This document shows, piece after piece, positions 1 to 9,330 of a stretch of 64,000 bases of DNA. Where the stretch lies: positions 124,001 through 188,000 of the forward strand of contig JANAVB010042310.1 in assembly GCA_029216955.1 (NCBI GenBank), read 5' to 3'. Every line of letters begins with the position of its first letter. Positions within the stretch are counted from its first letter, which is position 1. The notes under the pieces were generated by a model. That model searched no databases. It was not told where the DNA came from and was given only the letters and a program-made list of their open reading frames with translations. The stretch comes from Iris pallida. Lineage: Eukaryota; Streptophyta; Magnoliopsida; Asparagales; Iridaceae. Both the position numbers and the translations under genes were made by a program.

Positions 1-896
1 TCTGCTGTATTTAGAGACATATACATCCTCTGCAAGCGCTTCGTGATCGACAAGTAATGCATATACTTGTAAGGACGTCGTTTTCTAGTCGACTTTCCTT
101 TTCCCTGTACTGGCTTGTAACGATCCGCATTACAGAAGCTGCAACTTTCTGATACGCAATTCTCTTTGTAGTACAACATGCATCCGTTGCGACAACAATC
201 TATCTTCTCGTACCCCAGTCCCAGTTGTCGGACCATCATCTTTGACTTGTAGAAGTTTTTTGGTAGCTCTTTTGATTCCTTCGGTAACACCTCCTTGATT
301 ACTTCTGTGATCCGATTATAGCAAGCTTGTGGCAAGTTAAAATCAGACTTTATGTTCAACAACCGCATCGTCACTGACAGTGCGGAATGAGTCTCACAAC
401 CAGGATATAGAGAAGTATCTGCGTCCTGAAACATGTCATAGAACTCCTTCGCCTCGGGATTAGGATCCTCCGGATCAAAATTAGGCCCTGCCGCATCATA
501 CACCATATCTCGTGCAAGGTTCTGCAGATCTCCATAATCAACAGAGCATCCGTGGTCTTCGATGACATCCGTTGCAGCATTATCATCAAAAGCATAAGTA
601 GCAGCTTCCGCAGCCTGTCTTTCCGAATATAGTTCACCTTGCGATGACCACAGGCCGTAATTACGTACGAAACCCTTACGGGTCAAATGATCTCTCACAG
701 TCACCACTTCTTCGTAACGTCTATTGTGACATTTAACACATGGACACTTAATTTTGTTACCGTCCATGTACTGAGCTTTGCTCATTGCATAATTAAGAAA
801 TACTTCCACGCCTGCCTGAAAATCGTCACTCACACCAATTCTACTCTCGTGTTGCCGTTTGTACATCCATGTACGATCAACAAAATAACGACTCAT
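1..896 (-). CDS. TNP2-like CACTA transposase, N-terminal part (partial)
   Basis: The minus strand is open from an ATG at 894-896 to the left edge, about 298 codons without a stop. The start MSRYFVDRTWMYKR, followed by a Cys/His segment (CPCVKCHNRR, near residue 55) and a DHLTRKGFVRNYGLW stretch, matches the transposase-associated N-terminal domain of plant TNP2 proteins. An acidic linker follows, then ADTSLYPGCETHSALS, the entry to the transposase_21 domain, and a Cys-rich stretch CCRNGCMLYY...CSFCNADRY near residues 235-255. The catalytic core would lie further left. The protein cuts and re-inserts CACTA elements in the nucleus. Introns cannot be excluded. It is the only long undamaged frame in the window, so the element may be young. 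Confidence 0.85.
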   Translation of the reverse strand, partial: MSRYFVDRTWMYKRQHESRIGVSDDFQAGVEVFLNYAMSKAQYMDGNKIKCPCVKCHNRRYEEVVTVRDHLTRKGFVRNYGLWSSQGELYSERQAAEAATYAFDDNAATDVIEDHGCSVDYGDLQNLARDMVYDAAGPNFDPEDPNPEAKEFYDMFQDADTSLYPGCETHSALSVTMRLLNIKSDFNLPQACYNRITEVIKEVLPKESKELPKNFYKSKMMVRQLGLGYEKIDCCRNGCMLYYKENCVSESCSFCNADRYKPVQGKGKSTRKRRPYKYMHYLSITKRLQRMYMSLNTA

Positions 897-1220
897 CCTC
901 AATTTGGATGTGAAAATCTGTATCGTAAGACAAACTAAACATAAGAATAGCCCGATACCGATACTCATAAATTTGGATTAGGGTTAGGATGTTAGATATA
1001 AGTGAACTAGGTGATGTAGAGTACAATATAGGGAACTGTGAATGGACTGAAAGTTGCACATGAGAAGGTTCAATGAAGGGCCCATAAATGGGTTCATATG
1101 ATAAGTTAGTAAGAATCCACATCACTATACATACTCCCCCGTCTCAGGAGTGTGTCTGGCTCCTATTTAGAACAGCACAGGTCACAACATGTCCAGAATA
1201 GCAAAACAGAGCTCTACAAT
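897..1220. other. CACTA 5' non-coding sequence
   Basis: AT-rich sequence between the transposase start and the tandem repeat. It probably holds 5' untranslated or promoter DNA read leftward. A short minus-strand frame at 877-1125 has no recognisable domain. No other signal was seen. Confidence 0.4.
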
Positions 1221-2140
1221 GTATATCGGTATCGGACTATTCCTACGAGTATTGGTATCGGCGATATCAATACTCGTGTGAATAGGAGATTGCAATATAA
1301 GTCTAAGCTATCTAGCTAACATGTATACTTGCATTTACATTGTATCATAACTTGTATCTAGTTACCTTGCTAATCATGTATATACTCTTAACATATATGT
1401 GAAGACACTATACTAACATGTATTTAAATCAAGGTTCAAAGTATCGGTATCGGAATCGGTATCGGACTATATATTCCTACGAGTATTGGCATCGGCGATA
1501 TCAATACTCGTGTGAATAGGAGATTGCAATATAAGTCTAAGCTATCTAGCTAACATGTATACTTGCATTTACATTGTATCATAACTTGTATCTAGTTACC
1601 TTGCTAATCATGTATATACTCTTAACATATATGTGAAGACACTATACTAACATGTATTTAAATCAAGGTTCAAAGTATCGGTATCGGAATCGGTATCGGA
1701 CTATATATTCCTACGAGTATTGGCATCGGCGATATCAATACTCGTGTGAATAGGAGATTGCAATATAAGTCTAAGCTATCTAGCTAACATGTATACTTGC
1801 ATTTACATTGTATCATAACTTGTATCTAGTTACCTTGCTAATCATATATATACTCTTAACATATATGTGAAGATACTATACTAACATGTATTTAAATCAA
1901 GGTTCAAAGTATCGGTATCGGAATCGGTATCGGACTATATATTCCTACGAGTATTGGCATCGGCGATATCAATACTCGTGTGAATAGGAGATTGCAATAT
2001 AAGTCTAAGCTATCTAGCTAACATGTATACTTGCATTTACTTTGTATCATAACTTGTATCTAGTTACCTTGCAATATAAGTCTAAGCAATCTAGTATTGG
2101 TATCGGCGATATCGGTAGTATCGGCGGTATCGGATCGAAG
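1221..2140. repeat. Tandem repeat, 234-bp unit, about 3.7 copies
   Basis: Unit starts (GTATCGGTATCGG) fall at 1441, 1675 and 1909, exactly 234 bp apart. A shorter first copy starts at 1221 and a truncated last copy ends near 2072, running into degenerate TATCGG repeats to about 2140. Copies are nearly identical (for example only a T/A or C/T change here and there). The array lies within the CACTA element, upstream of its transposase. Confidence 0.9.
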
Positions 2141-2351
2141 TATCGGATTTTTTTGGTATTGGAAAACAAATAATTATTAATAAATTATTTACATTTAAAA
2201 ACATATAATTTATACATTTAGGCATAATTTTAAGTGTTTTAAGTATTATTTCTTAGTAGTTTTGAAATTAAATGAAATTAAATTAAATGAAATAGTATTA
2301 TTTCTTAGGATCGGGACATGCCAAACCGTATCCGTATCGGGGAATGTAACC
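2141..2351. other. AT-rich spacer in CACTA element
   Basis: AT-rich DNA with repeated AATTAAATGAAAT-like words; no gene or structured repeat was recognised. Confidence 0.35.
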
Positions 2352-2745
2352 CATTCCCCACCCCCCCCGACCCCCCTGCCCCCATTCAACACCCCCCCCC
2401 CCGACCCCCCTGCCCTCTCCATTACCCACCCCCCCCCCCCGACCCCCCTGCCCCCATTCCCCACCCCCCCGACCCCCCTGCCCTCTCCACCCCCCACCCC
2501 CCGCCCCCCTGCCCCCATTCCTGACCCCCCCCCCCCGACCCCCCTGCCCTCTCCACCCCCCACCCCCGACCCCCCTGCCCCCATTCCCCACCCCCCCGAC
2601 CCCCCGACCCTCATTCCCCACCCCCCCCACCCCCTGCCCCCATTCCCCACACCCCCCCGACCCCCTGACCCCATTCACCACCCCCCCCCGCCCTCTCCAC
2701 CCCCCGCGAAGCCGATCCCCCCCCCCCACTCCCCCTCCCGGCCCC
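2352..2745. repeat. C-rich minisatellite (G-rich on minus strand)
   Basis: Degenerate units of the form CCCCCCGACCCCCCTGCCC, followed by CATTCCCCAC or TCTCCACC, repeat for almost 400 bp with strong strand asymmetry. Runs of 5-10 C mean that the minus strand carries many closely spaced G-runs, suited to G-quadruplex formation. Long proline- or glycine-rich frames across it are composition artefacts. Confidence 0.85.
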
Positions 2746-2757
2746 AAAACCTAAAAT

Positions 2758-2758
2758 T

Positions 2759-2805
<47 letters not shown>

Positions 2806-2887
2806 CCTGGTAGAGAGAGAGAGAGAGCCGCGAGAGAGAGAGAGAGCTGCGCGCGAGAGAGAGAGAGCCGCGAGAGAGAGAGAGAGT
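2758..2887. repeat. (GA)n microsatellite with CCGCGAGA interruptions
   Basis: An uninterrupted GA tract of about 40 bp is followed by GA blocks separated by GCCGCGAGA and GCTGCGCGCGA. Confidence 0.9.
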
Positions 2888-2938
2888 TTTTGGGGGAATG
2901 AAAAATTCCCCTCCGTCGGTTCAATTTAAGTTAGGGCA

Positions 2939-3281
2939 CAGAACCTAGCGACGGAATAGCGACGGAATAAATTAGTCGCTACACCGTCGCCAATTAAAAG
3001 GTATTTTCCGACGGATATATCCGTCGCCAGTTAGTCGCTAAAGTTCCCGCCAATGTTTTAAAGATTTTGCCGCCAACATTTGCGACGAATAAGCGACGAA
3101 AAATAATCCGTCGCTAACGTTCGTCGACTTAGCGACGGAAACCCGACATATTTTAACATTTAAAATTGGAAAAAATTATGTTATGTTGTTTGTCGCTAAT
3201 CCGTCGCTAAGATGTCGGAAACTGGTCGCTATTAGCGACGGAATCCGTCCGTCGCTAAACTTCCGTCGGTAAAGTGGGGTA
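2939..3281. repeat. CACTA subterminal repeats (TAGCGACGGA type)
   Basis: The 10-mer TAGCGACGGA, its complement TCCGTCGCTA and close variants occur about fifteen times in both orientations directly inside the terminus. Such subterminal arrays are the usual binding sites for the DNA-binding protein of CACTA elements; that role is inferred from the family. Confidence 0.85.
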
Positions 3282-3292
3282 TTTTAGTAGTG
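3282..3292 (-). other. CACTA terminal inverted repeat (one end)
   Basis: Plus-strand TTTTAGTAGTG is the complement of CACTACTAAAA, the conserved outermost bases of CACTA elements. It lies immediately outside the subterminal repeats and in the correct orientation for the transposase. Confidence 0.85.
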
Positions 3293-3299
3293 TTCCTTT

Positions 3300-3745
3300 T
3301 GCCGCATGACTTAGCATTCCACAGCCGCATGCGCCAGTTCTTTTCTCAGCCGCATAAGCTCATCTCTCCATTCAGCCGTATGAGCTCGCAGTCCCTTCAG
3401 CCGCATAGGCCATGGTTTCCTCCTGCCGCATGTAATCCCATTTTCGTATAAGCCTGTGTTTTCTTCAGCCGTATGGTACCGCATCTCCCTAGCCGTATAC
3501 CCCTGTTTTTCCCCTCCTGGCCGCATGAAGTTATTATCCTTAGCCGCATGGTGTTGCTCCCCTGCAGCCACATATGCGCACATCACTGAGCCGCATGCGC
3601 CCGTCCTCTTCCAGCCGCATGAGCTCGCATTCCGCAGCCGCATGAGCCCCCGTTTCTAATTCTGCCGCATGAACCCATTTCTTTCTGCCACATATGCTAG
3701 TTCCCTCTCAGCCCCATGAGCTTATTTCCCTTAGCCGCATGGCTC
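3300..3745. repeat. Degenerate GCCGCATG motif array in LTR B
   Basis: AGCCGCATG(A/C) or its variants recur about every 20-35 bp, separated by unrelated words. LTR A has a counterpart in the same relative place, built on GGGCGCATA (27160-27420 and 35010-35280). The two arrays look like divergent versions of one LTR segment. Confidence 0.7.
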
Positions 3746-3757
3746 TCTCTATAACCC

Positions 3758-3759
<2 letters not shown>

Positions 3760-3819
<60 letters not shown>
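3760..3819. repeat. (ATT)n microsatellite
   Basis: About twenty perfect ATT units inside LTR B. Confidence 0.95.
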
Positions 3820-3821
<2 letters not shown>

Positions 3822-4543
3822 TGGAATATTACATTTATGTTTATGCCATGTAAATTCTGATATGTCCCATGAACACGATAGTGACCCGCCGAGGCACACT
3901 CTTGACAAGTAAACCTGACCTGACACACCCCGATATGCTGTTGCGACAGCTAGCCTGACATGACAAGAACGAATGGCCTGGACACCGTAGACGAGTGTGT
4001 TTATACAAATAAATCAGTATTGTCTTGCATCATGTATAGGATAGGGATCTTCTGAATACCACGGTCAGGGGTACCTACTGAAATCGACTAAGACTAATAA
4101 CTAGAAAATTTAGTAGTTATGGAGAGATTTCCCAGCTACAGGCAATCCCGTTATCTGGACGCCCCATCATGGGATTTGTAGCCTACCGTCGAGTAGGGCA
4201 CATTTTTAGCACAGTGTCATGTGTTGCACCCACTAAGCTACTTAAGGGTACATACATTTGTTGGACGATATACCCACATGAATTCAATCCCCTAAATGCG
4301 TCTGGATAACCTGGATGGTCGGTAGGGCTTGTGGCTGTTGGAATAATCTCATTGCATTTTGCTAGTAATTAGGCCCGTGATAACACTAGTTAGTTAAAGT
4401 ATCAAGCCGTACTCATTGCGTGGCCGTGATTGATTGGATAAAGTCTAGTCCAGCCTAGTTTTGTCCTGATCCTGTGCAAGATTGTAGCATGACCTGATTT
4501 CTTGAGCTTTACTTATCGATAAATGGCGAAAAACCAAGTTCTG

Positions 4544-4607
4544 TTCAGATGAAGGGTTACAACCCCGGTCCTTGTTTGGTTTAAGGGTTGTAACCTGGTT
4601 ATCTGAA
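4544..4607 (+). other. Two-stem hairpin, copy 1 (LTR B)
   Basis: Inner arms GGTTACAACCC (4555-4565) and GGGTTGTAACC (4585-4595) are perfect complements around a 19-base loop. Outer arms TTCAGAT (4544-4550) and ATCTGAA (4601-4607) are also perfect complements. Function unknown; see findings for copies in other LTRs. Confidence 0.75.
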
Positions 4608-4683
4608 TAGTCCCATGGTTATCTTATCATATATCGTCATGATTATTTATGCTTACCTTAACAATAATGATCAGGGGACAAGT

Positions 4684-4756
4684 TCTGTTCAGGCGAAGGG
4701 TTACAACCCTGGTCCTTGTTTGGTTTAAGGGTTGTAACCTGGTTCCCGGAGCAGTT
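4684..4756 (+). other. Two-stem hairpin, copy 2 (LTR B)
   Basis: The inner arms at 4699-4709 and 4729-4739 are identical to copy 1. The outer stem is changed but CTGTTC can still pair with GAGCAG, with one G-T wobble. Confidence 0.65.
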
Positions 4757-4845
4757 CTATGCCCTCTCTTCGTTTATTGCCTTATTTCACCCTACGTCAT
4801 GCTCATCATGTTTTACTTTACCAACAGTATTTGAGACGGGTTTCT

Positions 4846-4911
4846 ATTCAGGTGAAGGGTTGCAACCCCGATCCTTGTTTGGTTTAAGGGTTGCGACCTG
4901 GCTACTTGAAT
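4846..4911 (+). other. Two-stem hairpin, copy 3 (LTR B)
   Basis: Inner arms GGTTGCAACCC (4858-4868) and GGGTTGCGACC (4888-4898) carry an A-to-G and T-to-C pair of changes relative to copies 1 and 2, so pairing is kept, plus one T-G wobble. Outer arms ATTCAGGT (4846-4853) and ACTTGAAT (4904-4911) pair with one wobble. Confidence 0.7.
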
Positions 4912-5599
4912 GGTTTCCTCGTACTCAATTCACTGTCGTTGCCCTATTATTATCAGTTTCTTTATAATTATCTTTAATATTCTCTTATTATATGCTTGTT
5001 TTAGTTCCTAAGTGAAGCCTCCTTTGTGGCACTTGCTCTTTCTGGGGTCTGACCCTGCTGGTTTTTGTATGGCCAGATATTGGAGCGGCTCCAGAGGATC
5101 TACCTATCTTCCATCCAGATGGTGACCACCAGGCATAACCCTGGCAACGAGTGGGTTTTGTTTTGTTCTCTCACTCTATTGTAAAAATATTCTTTTGAGG
5201 CATTTAGCCGACGAGCACGTGTTTAGCTCGTATTGCACCTTTATTTACTGTCTGTCTACGGGCTGTAACATGATTAACAAATCCTAGGGATGATCATGTA
5301 TGATTGAAACTCTTGCTAGTCTTGGCATTTTGTACGAATAGCTTCATGATCATTCGATTATGTAATGTATAGGATGCCTTACTATTGTATATTTGGTGCT
5401 CTGACATCTTGTAACTGTTATTACTTGCTTGAGATTGAGAAAATAGGCTAGTTCATGACCATAGGGGACTGATGGCTTGTAGTTAAACCCCCATGTATCT
5501 AGACAGCCGTGAGCGTATAGCGAGGTGGGTTACACTTCAATATACGTAGCTGGCTATGTACGTCCCCGCTCTCTAGTATTCTGGTTCTGGGGCGTTACA

Positions 5600-7023
5600 A
5601 CCATATTCGCCTTGCCTGGATGATACTGTAGATCCACATCAAAATCCTTCAACAATTCTAACCATGTTCTCTGCCTCATGTTCAGGTCCTTCTGGGTGAA
5701 TACATACTTCAAGCACTTATGATTAGTGTAAATCTCTACTCAATCATACAAATAATGCCTCCACAATTTAAGTGCAAACACTACTGCGGCTAACTCCAAA
5801 TCGTGGGTTGGGTAGTTCTTCTCATGATCTCGAAGCTGTTGAGATGCATATGTTATCACCTTTCCATGTTACATCAATACACACCCGAACCCTTTCCCTA
5901 ATATGTCATAATATACTATAAATCCTCCCGATCCTACGAGAAGTGTTAGAATCGGCGCTGAAATCAATCTTCTCTTCAGTTCTTTAAATGATGCCTGACA
6001 TTCTATTGAACAAACAAACTCTATCTCCTTTCGAGTCAATTGTGTCAAGGGTGCTGAAATCCTGGCAAAGTCTGCTACAAATCTCCTATAGTATCCTACC
6101 AATCTAAGGAAACTACACACATCTACCACTGTCATTGGAACTGACCAATTCTCTATGACCTCAACCTTCATCGGATCCACTGACATCCCTACTTCAGAGA
6201 TAATGTGTCCCAAGAATGAAATGCAATCCAATCAAAACTCGTATTTACTAAGCTTGGCATAAAGTTGATGGTCCATCAAGGTCTGTAAAACTGTCTGAAG
6301 ATGCTTCCCCTATTCTGCTTCACAACTAGAATAGACGAGGATATCGTCTATGAATACCACCACAAACTTATCTAAATAAGGTATGAAGATGCGATTCATC
6401 AAATCCATAAACACTGCAGGGGCATTAGTTAATCCAAATGGCATTACAAGAAACTCATAATGCCGATATCGTGATCTAAATGTTGTCTTGGGTGTGTCCT
6501 CTTCCCGGACCTCCACTTGATGATATCCAGATCAAAGATCAATCTTAGAGAAGACGCTGGCCTTACTCAAGTGGTCAAATAAGTCATCAATCCTCGGTAG
6601 CGTGTACTTACTCTTCACTGTCACTGTATTCAACTATCGGTAATCAATGCACATCTACAATGATCCATCCTTCTTAGGCACTAGAATCAACGTTCATCTC
6701 CAGGGTGATTCACTATCTCAAATGAACTTCTTCACTTTTAGTTCCTCCACCTGCTGGTACAACTTGTCCAACTATGATTGTGACATTCTATAAACTCTAC
6801 TAGATATGGGCTTCGTCCACGGGATCATCTTGATACAAAACCCTACATCCCTCACTGGTGGTATCTTTGTAAGCTTATCTGGAAAGACATCGAGAAACTT
6901 GCTCACTACTTTTGGAATCCATTCCTTCTCTGCTACTGTTACTATAACTACATCCTTGGAATGGTCCTCCAATGATTGGACAAAGACGAACTCCTCAATG
7001 TTTAGAATACTAAACAATACTCT
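5600..7023 (-). pseudogene. Element D pol remnant: reverse transcriptase and RNase H
   Basis: Minus-strand pieces in two or more frames. At 7023-6772 is the segment before RT (DVFPDKLTKIPPVRDVGF). RT follows at about 6750-6240, with [14 protein letters not shown] and the catalytic [10 protein letters not shown] (Asp-Asp codons at 6343-6348), then LGHIISEVGMSVDP. The RNase H entry ends at 5869 (GGFIVYYDILGKGFGCVL), and 5610-5720 still encodes [20 protein letters not shown] and [10 protein letters not shown]. In the RNase H entry the usual catalytic Asp-Ala-Ser is replaced by Asp-Ile-Leu. Several stops and shifts make it non-functional. It is cut at 5599 by LTR B and at 7024 by element C. Confidence 0.85.
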
Positions 7024-9316
7024 TGTCACGCCCCAGTCCAGTAGGACCGATCGTCCTCGCTAAGGCGTGATGCTGTATGAGACTCGATTGCGCTCACGCA
7101 AGGCAGGTTCCATAATGTCCTATTACAGGCTAAGCAACGGGGGTCGTTGCACAGAAGTCCCAAGCAGAAATATTGAATAAACAGCAACGAAAACTTCAAG
7201 CCAAACACATTCATTCAAAATGCTCTTTATTGATATTGAAACAAAGATTCAATTGTGGAACGAGGCCATGATTACAATCACTCAGTCTCACTCTCCTCAT
7301 AATACAAGTCACTCTGCTCTCTCCCATCTTTCAATACAATTTGACGAGCCAGCGGATGCTACAGATAGGCGATGTCCATACATTATGTCCCGTATAAGTC
7401 CAGATTCCATGCGGCCGCACGCCTCGAAATGCCAAGGAACTTCGTGCCTCGATCCATCCAAGCGAGCTCCGCACCAACGAACTTCTACCTGAGCCTGCAC
7501 ATAAATACTATGTGGGTGTCAGTACTCAACTGTACTGGTGCTGTGAGATCCTCGCCCACCGATAAAAAACTGATACGTCCATTTACTTTATGCAATATAA
7601 TCTCTTATGATTGTCTTTCTATTCTTGCATTAGGATCGATTTTAGGACATAGACACCTGGCCTATTTGTCTTTCTATCGTGCTATCGCACCGATAACTTC
7701 CTTGTCCTTGCCTCTAAACCATTCTCTTGCTTGCAACATCAACGTACCGACTCGTGCTTGCCTTATGGCCCATACTTTGGGACGCAACAACATGGTTCAT
7801 GTCATCGACTTGGTTCGTGCTTCAACATCGAGGCCGTGTCTCGTAATTTAGCATGACTTAACCAAATTTGCCTTATGGCCCTTCTTGACTTAACTCGAAA
7901 TGACTCAACTCTGACTTATGTAACTCTATGCCAACCACTTAATACTCGACGCCACATTTTGTGTCGAAGCATGTGTCTTTTCTATAGCCAAATCTTAGGC
8001 TTTTTAAGACTTGTATTGCAACCATACATACCATCTTTATCCCATTCGTGCCATGCTTACACTTTCTTTTATTCGACCGACACCGTGCATGCGGATTGCC
8101 GCTCAGCACGCCAACTTATCTATATGAAAGGTCACTGGCAATTCAAGCCATCTTGGACATGTTGGTGGTGCAGACGAGACCCTTGCAACTAAGGGTAGCT
8201 AGCCCTGCTCAAGTTCTCGAATCACCGGCGACGTGTTCTTTCCTTACTACCTTGCTTTCCTCCTAGGCTGATATAGTCCTATGGCCGCAGGCTACCAAAT
8301 CGAAGGTGCGAAACCTTGTCGACAAGTTGTCCATGACCAAGCACCTATGAGAACGTCTATCCGTCACAACTTAGTTTCCTTTGGTTTACTTCTTTTACTT
8401 TTCATACTTCTTTTGGAAACCCCAAACTAGGGTTGCCTCGGAGACTGACCTATAGTCCCGACATGGTTTTAATGTTTGTATACTCTTATTGACTCAACTC
8501 ATGAATGGCTAATTGATAACCTTAAAGCATAACTTGAACAAAACGTGTTCTCTATGTGCCATAGACCATGGCTAATTTTTTATTAAACCAACTGTGGCTC
8601 GTGCCTTAAGCCGACTAGTATTCTATGCGACACTATCGCCCAAGTCATACTTTATATGACGAGCCTTGAGATCGTGGGACTTGGTGACTTAACAACCGCA
8701 GAAAGCTTGGGACAGTGCTTAGAACGACTTCGATAAGCCGACATAACTTTTGCCTAACTCAATCATGCAACAACTTAACCCGTTGGGACGAGCAAAGGCT
8801 ACGCCAAGCCTTGCATCATAGAAATTTATACTAAGACTTAGGGGATACTTTGGCTATGCCATGTTTCGAACGATGGGACCGAGCATGCTTTATCAAGCAT
8901 TTATACGTGTGACACCTATGACTTAGGCTAAGTTCATAACTTTGTGTTAACATAAACCAACATTCATTCTCCCAAGCCACGGAACGAAGGAACCAGTGTT
9001 ATTTTGAAAGCACGTCATGCAACACTTCTAAGCCGATCGTGGAACCTTTCCATATTCTAACTCAATCCGACCTGACTTGGGATTATTCCCTTAGCCATGT
9101 GGATTCGCCTTTTTTATTATCAAGCCTACTTGTGCATTTAAATTTTTTTGTTTTATTAGTGTGAAGGCCAAGCGGAGGCAAGTTCACCGAAGCCACCCAC
9201 CTGAGCGAGAAGTCGCCTCGACCGAGCGGGTCTTTGAGCAGCCGTTGTATGGCTAAGTCCGAACGTCGTTGGCATTTTAATTCCTTCGATTGAGCTGAGT
9301 GGGACAGGGCATTACA
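7024..9316 (-). repeat. 3' LTR of element C
   Basis: 2293 bp, matching 11991-15647 over its whole length, for example the shared block GTAGGACCGATCGTCC near the edge. It abuts element D coding DNA on the left. Short frames of 60-160 codons inside it have no domain and are not genes. Confidence 0.85.
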
Positions 9317-9330
9317 TTATACACCACTCA
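9317..9330 (-). other. Probable polypurine tract of element C
   Basis: On the minus strand TGAGTGGTGTATAA directly precedes the 3' LTR. Upstream of it, TTCGAGGACGAAA matches the 3' internal end of element J (near 41928), where a clearer polypurine tract follows. Primes plus-strand DNA synthesis in this class. Confidence 0.5.

Larger units (their letters stand above)
1..3292 (-). mobile_element. CACTA (En/Spm, CMC) DNA transposon, 5' part, continues left of window
   Basis: Read on the minus strand, the element starts at 3292 with CACTACTAAAA, the usual CACTA terminus. It continues through about 340 bp of subterminal repeats, GA-rich and C-rich low-complexity DNA, a 234-bp tandem repeat and a TNP2-type transposase frame that leaves the window at base 1. 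The other terminus lies outside, so the 3-bp target duplication cannot be tested; the flanking triplet here is TTC (3293-3295). The DNA right of it is LTR sequence, so the transposon sits inside an older LTR. Order and orientation of all parts agree, which makes the call firm. Confidence 0.88.
3293..5599 (+). repeat. LTR B, gypsy-type, 5' end hidden by CACTA insertion
   Basis: From about 3840 to its end the sequence follows the LTRs of element A (28000-29531 and 35900-37388). Shared parts include the GTTACAACCC hairpins, the GGCAACGAGTGGGTT block, the TGTAAAAATATTCTTTTGAGG block and the end CTGGTTCTGGGGCGTTACA. The end at 5599 abuts element D coding DNA, so B inserted in D, probably leaving a solo LTR. 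The start and target duplication are not visible because the CACTA element covers the left side. Confidence 0.75.

Noticed and set aside
877..1125. Minus-strand frame of 82 codons overlapping the transposase start
   Set aside because: No domain, and it overlaps the start of the well-supported transposase in another frame.
2262..2813. Long proline-rich plus-strand frame and matching glycine-rich minus-strand frames
   Set aside because: They are translations of the C-rich minisatellite in all frames; no family resemblance and no signal outside the repeat.
7220..8270. Several plus-strand frames of 90-160 codons
   Set aside because: They lie inside the LTR of element C, and the sister LTR does not keep them open.
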